Source of the DNA: Phallus indusiatus
Lineage: Eukaryota; Basidiomycota; Agaricomycetes; Phallales; Phallaceae
DNA length: 59,776 nucleotides
Direction: 5' to 3'
Assembly: GCA_027605045.1 (NCBI GenBank)
Contig: JAQFWX010000187.1
Location: 1 to 59,776 of the forward strand
Shown here: positions 11,624 through 22,611 of the stretch, one piece after another
Layout of the letters: the number at the start of each line of letters is the position of its first letter
Position numbering within the stretch: the stretch's first letter is position 1
Translations under genes and position numbers: made by a program
Notes under the pieces: generated by a model
Told to the model about the DNA's origin: nothing
What the model saw: only the letters and a program-made list of their open reading frames with translations
Database searches by the model: none

Positions 11624-14600
11624 ATGCGTATAGAAGAACTTGTAATTGAAGGTATGCCGCGTTTTTTCTCATAAAATATCGTCTAGGTTCTCATCTTTTG
11701 CGAGGATTCAAATCATATCCCGTCCGTACACAAATTACCGGTTGGGACCCCTCTTTCAACGCCATTACGGGACTCAATGGATCCGGAAAGAGTAATATTT
11801 TGGACGCGATTGTGTTTGTCTTAGGAATCAACGATGTTAAACAAGTAAGTTTTATCAATGAACACATCTTCCGCGTTTCAAGCTTAATTCAAACGTGTAG
11901 ATGCGTGTTCAAAATTTGCAAGAACTCATCTACAAACGAGGTCAAGCTGGTATCACGAAAGCAAGCGTGACAGTAGTCTTTGACAACTCGGATCGCACAC
12001 TTAGTCCTGTCGGTTTGGAAAACTGCAAGCAAATAACCGTGACGCGCCAGGTATTTTTTCCTCTTTTTGATTACTGGCTTATTCAAACCTTTGAATAGAT
12101 TGCGCTGCCAAATATCTCAAAATATCTGCTCAATGGACATAAGACGCAAATGCACACAATTTTGACAATGTTTCAAAGCATTCAACTCAACATCAACAAC
12201 CCTAATTTCGTGATCATGCAAGGGAAAATAACCAAGGTATGCAGAAGAGCATCTTGTGTTCCTTTTTTCTGACAAAAGCAGGTCCTTAACATGCGTCCAC
12301 CCGAAATCCTCACCTTGCTTTCAGAGGCTTCTGGCACTCTCATGTTTGAAGATCGCAAGTCAAAGGCCAATAAAACCATCTCGAAGAAGCTGGTTCGCAT
12401 AGCCGAATTAACGACCATCTTACGCGAAGAAATCACCCCAAAGCTAGACAAGTTGCGCTCTGAAAAACGAGCATACCTGGCGTATCAAAAGACTTGCGAA
12501 GAGATCGGGCGTATAGGAAATCTCTTACAGGCATGGGACTGGTGGGAATCTTCGGAAAGAGTGCAAAGGAAAGATTCGGAGATACAGCGACGTGAAAATG
12601 AGTTAGCAATGGCAAAAGCTGAAATTGAGAGATTGAAGACGGAGATGGAAAGTGCCGAAAGACAGAAACGAGATTTGGAGAAGAAAAGAACGAATGAGTT
12701 GCGCAAGAACGGCAGCTTTGCGGAGAGGGAAAAAGAAGTCAAGGCTCTCGAGAAAGAAGTTGTAAAGCTTCGTACGCAAGTGGAGATCAAAACACAGACC
12801 GTTGCAGAAGAGGAAGAGGCCGTGAAAAAAATCGAAGAAGAACGCAAAGCTGTAGGTCGTATGTCTTTTTAGCTTACTCACGGCTAAATTTTGTTATTCA
12901 AGTTCCGGGTGACACTTGATGATAAGCAGAATGAAGTAGAAAAACTTCGCAAGGAGCATGCTATTATTGAAGGAAAGCAAAGAATAATTCGAGATGCATT
13001 ATCGAAAGACGAGGACTTATTACAGTCCCTCCTTACTGGACTCTCTAATGATTCGAATACAAAAGGTGGAGGATACCTGGCTCATCTTTCTAATGCCAAA
13101 GCTCGGCTTGCGCAGGCAACCGCAGAAGAAGAACAAACCCGAAGGAAGATCTCCATGAAGGAAAAAGAGCTCAACGATCTGAAAGGAAAATGGACAGCTA
13201 TGGAAACGGAAATAAATACAGGACACCAAGTCGTTAAAAAGAAGCGCTATGAAGTAGAACAGCTAGTCAAAAGACGTGAAGAGATGGCATGGAATGAAGA
13301 GAAAGAACACGGATTGGTAGATCGAAGCACGCGACTCAGACAAGAGCTTAAGGCAAAGATGGAGGTACGGGATTATCTTTTTACCATACGACTTAAACAT
13401 TCGATCTTATTTCATTTTTATGAAGAAACGTGACACTCTCAAATCATCCATTCCTGCTTTAGACTTTCAGTACACGCCTCCACCTAACTTTGACCCATCA
13501 GCAGTCAAAGGTCCAATTGCCGGTCTGGTTTCTTTGCCCCCAGAGCAACATCATCGGGCTATCGCGCTCGAAGTTGCTGCTGGTGCACGTCTGTATCACG
13601 TTGTCGTGAGAGATGAAAACGTCGGAAAAGCTCTTTTGCAACACGGGAAGCTTCAAAAGCGCGTAACTCTTATTCCTCTCTCAAAGATATCTGCTGGTGC
13701 ATCCGGAAGGCAAATTCAACAAAAGCTCGCGACAGCGAAGCGAGTGGGGGGAGCAGACAAAGTGCACCTTGCACTTGACTTGGTGCGATATGATCAGGAA
13801 TTAGCCAATGCTATGACTTATGTATTTGGGGATACCGCTATTTGTGATACTCCCGATGCAGCTCGAGCCGTATCATTTTCTGGCTCGGGAAATGGCGGAA
13901 TGAAGTGCGTCACTCTGACTGGAGACGTTTATGACCCATCCGGAACATTGAGTGGTGGTGCGGCCCCATCGAGCTCGGGTCTTCTCATTCGCGTACAGGA
14001 TTATCGCGCCGCGCAAGCTGATTTGGATCAGACGACTAGAGAAATGTGCGCACTACAAGACGAGGAGGAGAAAAGCAAGAATATCAGAGAACAATGGACA
14101 CGTCTGAAGCGGGAGATAGAAATTAAACAGCACGAGTTGAATCTAGTTGAAACGCAAGTTGGGGGAAGTAATGCCAATAGGGTGAGCGGATACGGCATAT
14201 TTCCTGACTTTAAGACATGATTGCTATTTTATAGCTTGGTGAAGAGATTAAGGCAGTCCAGACGTCAATCGAGGAACTACAAGTAGTTATGAGGACCTGC
14301 GTGGAGAGTCAAGAATCTGCGCGCGCAGAATGTGCCAAGCTCGAATCGGATATGTCAGACTTCAAGAACAATAAAGAAGGAAAAATCACTGAGCTCAAGG
14401 CGAGCATTTCGCAACATCGTGAAACTTTACAGAAGCAAAGCACAGTTGTCAAAGTCTCGGCAAAAGACTTGCAAATGGCCACCTTGGAGCTAGGTATAAC
14501 CTTTGATCTTTATCTATAAACATCGCCGATTTCTCTTTGACAGAGCAACTCGAAAATGACATTCTGTCTTCTGATCAGAACTTGGAAGATGCCAAAGGAA

Positions 14601-15990
14601 GCGTCATCAAAGCCCGGAAAGAATTAGATAAGGCCTCGCATGAATTGGCTACATTGGAGGTAAGGAATGATCGATACTAAATTCGTAAAAAGAATTCCGT
14701 TATCTCATATTTTTTAGGCTACGTTTCAAGAGCGAGATCTTGCTTTGCAGACAGAACGTCAAGCGTTAACCCGGTTTGACAACGAAATTGTCGAATTGGA
14801 TCAGGCAATTAAAGCGAAAACAAGCGAAAGGACCGAAGCGGAACTCGCTTTGAAGAAGTTCGATCATGAAATCGCAAACTTGAAAAAAGATAAGGCCGCG
14901 GCGCTCACTCATATCCACGAATTGGAAAGTCTGCACGAATGGATCGGGGAAGAGAAACAGTAAGGAACCGCTCAATTTATCGTCTATAAATCCTTCTATA
15001 AATGCACCGTATTCAGCAAATTTGGTAAACCAAATACGCCTTACGACTTTGCCTCTCAGGATATGGGTCATATTCGAGAAAAATACAAGGAACTCGAAGA
15101 ATCATTGAAAGGTTTGAAGAAAAATATCAACCCCAAAGTTCTTAACATGATTGACGGGTAAGGAACATGCTTCGAATATGCCCATCTAGTAATCTCACTC
15201 CCTTACAAGAGTCGAAAAACGTGAAACTTCATTAAAAAAAATGCTTGCGACCGTGATGCGGGACAAGGCGAAAATAGAAGAGACTATAGCTGAGCTGGAT
15301 CGTTATAAACGCGATGCCTTGGTGAAGACCTGGGAAAAAGTCAATAGGTATGAAGGATCGGTCGCTCCCAAATCTATCTCACAAGTCTATTTTAGTGACT
15401 TTGGTGGTATATTCTCAGAATTGCTTCCAGGAAACTTTGCGAAACTCCAACCACCTGAAGGAAAAGATCTTACAGAAGGTCTAGAGGTCAAAGTCCAGCT
15501 AGGCAGTGTATGGAAACAGAGCTTAACAGAGCTCAGTGGGGGGCAACGGTAGGTGCTAAGGAGCTATTTTGAGATAAATTTCTGAGTGACATTGTTTAGT
15601 TCGTTAATTGCACTTTCACTCATAATGGCTCTCTTGCAATTTAAGCCTGCACCGATGTACATATTGGACGAGATTGATGCAGCACTTGATCTTTCGCATA
15701 CACAGCATATTGGCCAATTATTTCGTACACGGTTCAAAGGGTCACAATTTATAGTCGTCAGTCTGAAAGAAGGGCTGTTCACCAATGCGAATGTGTTGTT
15801 CCGTGCGAGATTCAGAGACGGGACGAGTGTCGTTGAACGGACAGCACAGAGGAGCACAAGTGGGTTATATCTTGAAGCTTCCGGCGCAGGCGCAAAAGCC
15901 CCGACATTGCAACAGCGGGATGGGGATGAAGAAAACGAGAGGAGTACTGTGAGACGAGCTGGACATGGAAGGAGAGGAAATAAGCAATAA
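11624..15990 (+). CDS. SMC2: Condensin subunit SMC2 (structural maintenance of chromosomes 2)
   Basis: An intron-rich gene coding about 1,200 residues of a condensin ATPase that compacts mitotic chromosomes with SMC4. The N-terminal head begins [10 protein letters not shown], continuing in exon 2 with [20 protein letters not shown]. Walker A is GLNGSGKSN, and the SMC2-specific block [20 protein letters not shown] then [15 protein letters not shown] follows. Next come the [20 protein letters not shown] segment, a long coiled coil rich in Lys/Glu (12330-13400), the hinge (13440-14010, with [12 protein letters not shown]) and a second coiled coil to about 15240. The C-terminal head carries the ABC signature LTELSGGQR and Walker [18 protein letters not shown]. 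The extreme C-terminus ([20 protein letters not shown]) is a charged tail. The motif [12 protein letters not shown] differs at two positions from the usual EAAGTRMFE. Confidence 0.93.
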
Positions 15991-16389
15991 ATCCGTGTTC
16001 ACTTTAATGCTTGTATTCTACTGTATAATGTACTAATGTGTGCCATTGCATGTATGCTATGTGAACGAGGTTTCCTCGGAAAATGGAAGATCGAAGCATC
16101 TGATTCAATTCGAGTTCCAGTATCTCATTAATTCAAATAAGTGCGAACATTTGTGCATGTATGACCATCATTATAAACCACGATATCTCCACTAGTACAC
16201 TCAGGCCAAGGCTAGGTTCGTACCAAGCCGCTTTTCCGAATTGAGACTCAGTCGGTCACAAGCGGTCACAGTGACATCGTTCTCAAACGTTCGGAAAAGG
16301 CAACTTGTCATTTTGAGATCTTTTTATTAAAACATCGACTTCTTCTATGACATCAGTGCCCAAGGCCTAAAAACCCTCGTAATTCTTGC
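15991..16389. other. Intergenic spacer at the left edge of the accessory island
   Basis: No gene recognised. AT-rich sequence downstream of SMC2 leads into the first RPN1-derived fragment at about 16390. Confidence 0.5.
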
Positions 16390-17600
16390 AACCACCCAGC
16401 CTCGTGTACTCTTCACTATCGCTTGCTCTCAACTGCTTCCTCAAAAACACCGTCTGACCCAAGTCTGACCCAGGCTCTTGGACCATGAATACCTTCGCCA
16501 TCTTGCTGCTGACTTAGGGTCAGAGTATACATACAGTCGGTCGATGCGGCAGACCCACCGGAAGAACTTGTAATTGTTTCGAGAGTGGACACTTTCGCAA
16601 GAGTATGTGTATATATATATGCTCCGGTAAATCTGGACCATTGGCATCGAATCATCCCTCTTAAAACTGACTGACTGGAGTCACAGCTTGCATTTTGGTA
16701 ACTCGGGCTTAGGCTCCTTCAGGATGGATTCAATGAGAGGGTATGGATGACTTACTCACTGAGGCATGCTTCAGCAATATTGAGCTCTCGACACATTTCC
16801 AACAGTATGGGAAAGAGTTAGTAGTGCATGAGGCTTAATCACCAGAAGATGTATATGAAACTTATTTGGAGAACTTCCGTAAGTTTCATCCCGTCATTCC
16901 TTCCAAGTTATGTATAATGTGCATAGGATCAGTGTACGACTACAAATGTGAATTCTGCGAAGGCCAATTTGGCTGGCACTTTCGTTAACGCCTTTACTAA
17001 ATAAACGCTGGGTTCGGAAACGGCAAATTGATTGCAGAGACGTTGGAGGGAAACAGCTGGATCTATAAGAATAAGGACCACGGTGAGAGTGTGTATGACG
17101 GGCTTCCGTACGTGTATTCAACACGCTGTTTAGGTATGATGAGCGTTAACAGCTAGTCTATGCCTGAGCCTTCTTTAGGATCCGGAAGCCGGGCTTATTG
17201 GCAGTCACGTTGACAAACCCACATACTCGTCCCAAGAACATACCAAGTACCCTCGCGATGCATCCTCGGTTTCTGAACACTTTGAATGAAGAACTGGCGG
17301 GTGTATCCGCGACAGTGCAAGTTGAGCAGGTAAGCCTTGTCGCCATTAATATTAACCCATCTCAAATGCCGATTACTCAGGTTGCTGACGTTGTTGGTCA
17401 AGCTGATAAACCCCGCACGATATCAGGCTTCCAAACTTATCAAGCACCTGTTCGATTGGGTACAAAGCGTGCTGAAATCGTGACTGAAGAATATCTTCCC
17501 TTTGCAGGCTCAGGTGTTGTAAGGGTTTGTGATTCTCCAAAAGAACCCTGGTTGGGAAACACAGGTCACGATGGTGTTGTAAAGCGTAGGGTATTGTAAT
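16390..17600 (+). pseudogene. Degenerate RPN1 copy 1 (several exons and introns, internal deletions)
   Basis: Reading along the plus strand, this stretch matches the minus-strand RPN1 gene at 55.9-59.2 kb in blocks. 16392-16540 matches the [20 protein letters not shown] exon. About 16570-16640 matches the [12 protein letters not shown] exon end. 16705-17150 matches the segment from 'PEGLDDLP' through NVR, including its intron. 17165-17575 matches the C-terminal exons (PRFLNTLNEELAGVSATVQV, then [17 protein letters not shown] and TEEYLPFA). Introns are retained, so this is a DNA-level copy, not a retrocopy. Large parts of the middle are missing and the frame is broken in many places, so no RPN1 protein can be made. 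It ends next to the intact helical-bundle gene. Confidence 0.85.
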
Positions 17601-17773
17601 ATAGACACAAAAATAAGCATATAATTGATTTTGCAGTCACATTAAGGATTTACAAACTGCGGTGTTACGACGCGGTTGAGGGTCTTGAGGGTTCTCGCGA
17701 CGCGTTCAGAATCGCGTGGCTTCTTTGCAGTTTCCACCTTCCTTCACCATCCCGTACCAGATTTTATTCCACC

Positions 17774-18706
17774 ATGACCTCAGAAACTAAGCGAAGTGTA
17801 AGCTTTCTTCCTTTGCTTCAGATTATAAAGTTCTGAATCTCAAATAGTGGTTGAAGAAGGTAGAAAGTCCGAATTGATTGACTTCCACACCGGCTAATGT
17901 CCCCCGCTCCATCGTCAGATAAAAGGAAAAACCGCACAGCCAAGCCGGGACCTCCTGGGATCGATGAATGTTGTTGTGGGACCCGTTTTCCCCCCGTTAG
18001 CATCAGTAACAGCGGGGGTTAACGAAATAATTCGGATCGCAAGAGCGACGAAGGTTTGTTAAATTGCTCTTTTTTCTCCCGGTGATGTTAATTGTATTTC
18101 ATCTTGAAGGATGTCCTCCCGGACGCTCGGGATCTGGAGGGACTTTGCGAGAAGTTTTTGGGTGTCCTGAGGAAGCACATCCCCGAGGGCGATGGTGAAG
18201 AAGGCGGAAGTAGTGGAGGACAGCGTGATAATGACAAGCTGTCCTCAGCTCTTGAAAATTTCGGCGTGTACGCATTTCTTCCTGTCATTGCTGGGCTGCC
18301 CCTGAACTGGATTCATCTTTTTGCAGCGTCGTGGGGGATATACAGGAGAAAATGCTGGCGATCGAACAGCAGAGTTGGTGGCTCCGGTATATACAGCGGG
18401 AGAGGCATGCTTCCAAAATTAGGGAGTACAGACAATCCTTGTGTAAGGCGTTCGGAGATATTATCGTATGTGTCATTAATTTTCATCAAGATGATTTTGG
18501 ATAACCAAGTAAATTAGCTCGCCTTCGATTTTCAATTCGAAAAAAATCTGAAAATATTGGAACATCTCTGTTATACAGAGTTGGAGAAGCTGGTTCTTCT
18601 CAATCAAAAAATTGAGAGCATGTTTTCGGACCTGAAGGAAACTCAGGAAAGACAGACACGGCTCTTAGAAGCCATTGCAGAAAAACTGGACATTCCAGTG
18701 GACTAA
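17774..18706 (+). CDS. Small helical-bundle protein, MLKL/HeLo-like four-helix architecture (intact copy)
   Basis: Not annotated by any name I know. Six exons can be joined cleanly (17774-17797, 17848-17859, 17919-18053, 18110-18267, 18327-18465, 18518-18706), all GT-AG with consistent phases, giving about 218 residues. The order is a short basic N-terminus, a hydrophobic segment (PPLASVTAGVNEIIRIARAT), an amphipathic helix (ARDLEGLCEKFLGVLRKHIP), an acidic Gly/Ser linker, a helix around VVGDIQEKMLAIEQQSWWLR, then SKIREYRQSLCKAFGDII, and a coiled C-terminus (KETQERQTRLLEAIAEKLDI). This order resembles the MLKL N-terminal-like domains found on many Agaricomycete proteins, some of them cell-death effectors. 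That is inference from pattern, not a search. The clean splice phases argue for a working gene; its paralogues nearby are broken. Confidence 0.65.
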
Positions 18707-19724
18707 TTTATATTTATAATTTTCTATAATGCTTAGTTTTTTGTCTTTTTTTTGGGGAGCTGATTTTTACATAGACTCGGAAGCTGTTTGAATCATGAAT
18801 TCCCATATTATCCTTGCAGCTAATTTAAATGGCGTATATTACAAATGAGCTTGCTTCTAGTCATGGACATACGAACACTCTCTGCAGCTGATTTATTCAT
18901 TCTATTTCTTGGCTTCCACTTCTACGAAGACACGTAGTCCAAGTTAAGTATCTGTGCATCTATCATTATTAATTCAACACATACTACAGCTCAGAGCCAT
19001 ATGCATCCCGCTTTTATCAAACTCCCTTCTCGACCCGGAAAATATCCCAAAAAAATAATTGCTCCTTCCCCTAAGGAACACTTGGAAGTTTTGCGCTCAG
19101 ACATAGAAAATACAAACTGATCCAAGATCTAATCTTCACTAGCTTCACTGGCCTCATCAATCATGTGGCTAAAATATATTTCGCTTTTTGACTAACTGAA
19201 CCACAAATTGTGTATAGGCAGCATCTTTTTATTCACATGTCTTCCACTTGCTCAGAATGACACTTGGACGATGACACAATGGTTGAAGACTGAAACGAGA
19301 GTGGAGTCCCAGTTAGCTTTTGCCCCTCAAGTTAGTTAAAGTTGATAATCGAACGACCACAAGCCTTCACAAGCCAGTTGTTTATGTATGTAAGTACTTA
19401 CTTGACATTAGTATCATGTCATATTTCCTCGGCGGAATTCGGTCTCTACCCGGCTATGGGCCTTTAATTTAACCCAACGACATTGAGCGAATGCAGGTGA
19501 CATAGAATAGCCACTAATAGCACTGGATATTCGTCTTCATCAAACAATTTCTGGAAAGGACAGGATGGAGCTTGGATACAAAGGTAGTTGCTAAACGGAG
19601 ATTTTCGTTTCTTCCTTGTTCAGCAACAAGCAGTTATGCAAACTTTTGAATCTTGGCGAGAATGATGATAGGTTGCGGTTTTGGTTAAGACCCTGCCTCG
19701 CTAACCACATACATATTAAACCTA
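18707..19724. other. Spacer with sequences repeated at 22.2-22.6 kb
   Basis: No gene recognised. 18720-18830 resembles 22219-22345 (3' flank of the helical-bundle gene, ending in a shared 'attatccttgcagct'). 19585-19700 resembles 22450-22590 (shared 'gttgctaaacggagat' and 'aagaccctgcctcgc'-like text). These similarities show that the copied unit extends beyond the genes. Confidence 0.6.
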
Positions 19725-19985
19725 CCCGATAATTTTCTCAAACCCCTATCACTCAGGCAGTTGACGCTGTTGGTCAAACTGATAAACCGCGCAAGATATC
19801 AGGCTTCCAAATTCATCAAGCACCTGTTCGATTGGGTACTACAGAGCGTGCTGGAATCGCGACAGAAGAATATCTTCCCTTCGTTCAAACTTCAGGCGTT
19901 GGAATGGTTTGTGATCCTCCAAAAGAACTCTGGTTGGGAAACACAGGACATGATGGTGTTATAATGCGTAGGGTATTGTAATAGA
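19725..19985 (+). pseudogene. RPN1 fragment 2 (C-terminal exon only)
   Basis: About 260 bp matching the last RPN1 exons: intron end TCACTCAG, then the DVVGQ...[10 protein letters not shown]...PVRLG...ATEEYLPF block in degraded form, on the plus strand. The remainder of RPN1 is absent. The block is followed at 20010-20240 by the same non-RPN1 sequence that follows copy 1. Confidence 0.8.
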
Positions 19986-20126
19986 CACAATGTAGGTATA
20001 TAATTGATTTTGCAGTCACATTAAAGGATTTACAAACCGCGGTGAAGGTCTCAAGGGTTCTCGCGTGGCATGGCGTCTTTGCAGTTTCTCCCTTCTTTCA
20101 CTGATCTGTACTAAATGTTTTTCCAC

Positions 20127-20990
20127 AATGACCTCAGGAAGGTAGAGCAATTAGTAACTGTAAGCTTTCTTTCTTTGCCTAGGATTATAAAGTTCTTAAT
20201 CTCAAGTAGCGGGTGAGCAAGGTAAAAAGCCCGAATTGAGAACTTGAAACTTCAAGTCACACCTAGTAGCTACTAATATTCCGCTGTGATGTTTCCGCGA
20301 TAAGAGTGCAATGTATGCTTATATAGATTAATATAATTGTTTTGTCTCGCGTCAAATCAATCTATTGAGATTCGAAGGGATGAAGGTAGTAATGAATTCG
20401 AAGTCTTGTTGATAGTCGAACTTGAGAATTTCGAGAACGCGAACTAAGTTATTTATAGACTCTCGACCGTCAATTGATTATTTCGGGTTTTGAGTCGAGT
20501 TAGAGTAAGATAAGAGGATTTTTAGAGCAAGACGAAGATTCAGAGATGATAGTATTATATTCAAAAGCTAACCAATTACAAAGGATTGCCGCTACTTGTA
20601 ATTCTAGTCGCGTCGACGTCATAATACGAACAACGAGACTTAGGCGAGAGAAATGAAGAAATAAGAAAGACGAAAAAGAAATGATAATTACTTTTTATGA
20701 TTTTATGTATATTTTTTTTGGTGGGGACCAGTCGTTACATGACACGCTCCATGTACCAGGAAAACTGCCCAGGGGCCCATTCCTGTGACTACATAAAGAA
20801 CAGTAGGTGTTACATGATAGACTTGAGCTGTTCGTCTCCACCATTACCCCATCGTGTACCCCATCTAGTGTCTTTCCTCTCTTACATTCCCCCCCGTTAG
20901 AATCAATAACAACGGGAATTAACGAAATAATCGAGATCGCTGAAGCGACGAAAGTTTGTTAAATTGCTCATTTTTCTCCCGATGATGTTA
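20127..20990 (+). pseudogene. Helical-bundle gene, 5' fragment split by an insertion
   Basis: 20127-20250 resembles exon 1 and intron 1 of the gene at 17774, but the frame stops after a few codons. Similarity resumes at about 20890-20985 with the exon-3 end (gttaacgaaataat-like text and the following intron). About 600 bp of unrelated sequence lies between. No downstream exons follow, so this copy is dead. Confidence 0.55.
20270..20880. repeat. Unrelated insertion, possibly a solo LTR
   Basis: This AT-rich stretch interrupts the copied unit. It begins near a TGTGATG and has TTACA-type ends on its right side (about 20738 or 20815), as expected of a solo LTR. No target-site duplication was found, and there is no internal coding sequence. 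The element class is therefore a guess. What is clear is that the flanking repeat is split here relative to the copy at 17.6-18.1 kb. Confidence 0.3.
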
Positions 20991-20991
20991 A

Positions 20992-21045
20992 ACCTTCCTT
21001 GCAATTTCTACCTTCCTTGCAGTTTCTACCTTCCTTGCAGTTTCT
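20992..21045. repeat. Short tandem repeat, three 18 bp units
   Basis: The unit accttccttgcagtttct occurs three times (the first with one mismatch), with a degraded fourth. It sits exactly where the split copy stops and the next 5' fragment begins, so it may mark the recombination point. Confidence 0.75.
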
Positions 21046-21075
21046 ATCTTCCTTCGTACCAGATTTTATTCCATA

Positions 21076-21262
21076 ATGACCTCAGAAACTAAGCGAAGTG
21101 TAAGCTTTCTTCCTTTGCTTCAGATTATAAAGTTCTGAATCTCAAATAGTGGTTGAAGAAGGTAGAAAGTCCGAATTGATTGACTTCCACACCGGCTAAT
21201 ATCCTCCGCTCCATCGTCAGATGAAAGGAAAGCCGCACAGCCAAGCCGGGACCTCCTTCCTC
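21076..21262 (+). pseudogene. Helical-bundle gene, isolated 5' fragment
   Basis: A near-identical copy of exon 1, intron 1, exon 2 and intron 2 of the gene at 17774 (start MTSETKRS). It ends abruptly inside exon 3 after 'gggacctcc' and is followed at once by a second type of 5' end (start MAARAKLLKT). Confidence 0.7.
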
Positions 21263-21298
21263 CACCATTTGAAATTTCCCATTAGTTTTTTTTCCTTA

Positions 21299-22218
21299 AT
21301 GGCAGCAAGAGCAAAACTACTAAAAACCGTAAGCTTTCTTTCCTTTGCTTAGGACTATAAGTTCTCAATCTCAAAATAGTGGATGAGAAAGGTAGAAAGC
21401 CCGGGTTGATTGAATTCAAGCCACTAACTAACTATATCCCCCGCTTCATCGTCAGATGAAAGGAAAAACCGCACAGCCAAGCCGGGACCTCCTGGGACCG
21501 ACGAATGCCGTTGCGGGACCCGTTTTCCCCCCGTTAGCATCAGTAACAGCGGGGGTTAACGAAATAATTAGGATCGCAAAAGCGACGAAGGTTTGTTAAA
21601 TTGCTCTTTTTTCTCCCGGTGATGTTAATTGTATTTTCATCTTGAAGGATGTCTTCCCGGACGCTCAGGATCTTGAGTAGCTTTGCGGGAAGTTTCTGGA
21701 CGTCCTGAAGGAGTACATCCCCGAAGGAGATGGTGAAGAAGGCAGAAGTAGTAGAGGACAGGACAAGCTGTCTTTAGCTCTCGAAATTTTCGGCGTGTAC
21801 GCATTTCTTCCTGTCATTGCTGGGTTGCCGCTGAACTGGATTCATCTTTTTTCAGCACAGTGCTTGATATACAAGAGAAAATGCGGGAGGTTGAGCGGTA
21901 ACTTTGGTGGCTATGATACATAGACCGGGAGGCGCATGCTTCAAGGATAAAGGAGTACAGAGGGGAATTATGCAAGGGGTTTGGGGCAATTATCGTATGT
22001 GTCATTAATTATCATCAAGATGATTTTGAATAATCAAGTAAATTAGCTCGCCTTTGATTTTCAACTCGAAGAAAATTTGGACATATTTCTGTTACACAGA
22101 ATTGGAAAAGCTTCTCAATCAAATCAACAGCATGTTTTCAAACCTGAAGGAAACCCAGGAAAGACAGACACGGCTCTTGGAAGCAATTGCCAAAAAACTT
22201 GACATTCCCGTCAACTGA
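21299..22218 (+). pseudogene. Helical-bundle gene, second full-length copy with stop codons
   Basis: All six exons can be aligned with the intact gene at 17774, but exon 1 is a different version (MAARAKLLKT) shared with the copy at 25.6 kb. Exon 4 has an in-frame TAG at 21678-21680. Exon 5 has TAA at 21899-21901 and TGA at 21914-21916. The last exon has lost several bases. Splice sites are mostly intact. Recognisable pieces include ASRIKEYRGELCKGFGAII and the terminal KETQERQTRLLEAIA-K-LDIPVN-like end. It is a recent pseudogene. Confidence 0.75.
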
Positions 22219-22611
22219 TGCTTATATTAATTAATTCTTTCTGTAATATGCTTGGTTTTCTTTTTCTTTTTTGGAGAGTTGATTTTTATATGGACTCAGA
22301 AATTATTTGAATGATGAATTTCAATATTATCCTTGCAGCTGACTGTCAGTATCGATTTGGGAATAAGTAGACCCGCTATATAGCATTTGCAAGTATCAGG
22401 TTAGTCTTTTCGGCGTCCGTGACTAGTGACTCGTGAGCGATAGTTACGTAGTTGCTAAACGGAGATCTTCGCTACTTTTCTTCCTTGATCAACAACAAGC
22501 AGTTCTTTGGAGTTATGCAAAGTTTGAATCTTGGCGAGAATAGTCAATAGGTTGCGGTATTGGTTATGACCCTGCCTCGCAAACCACATAGTACATTCAC
22601 GAATCCTGTTA

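Noticed and set aside
16390..17600. RPN1 copy 1 as a retro-pseudogene
   Set aside because: RPN1 introns are retained in the copy, so it is not derived from processed mRNA.
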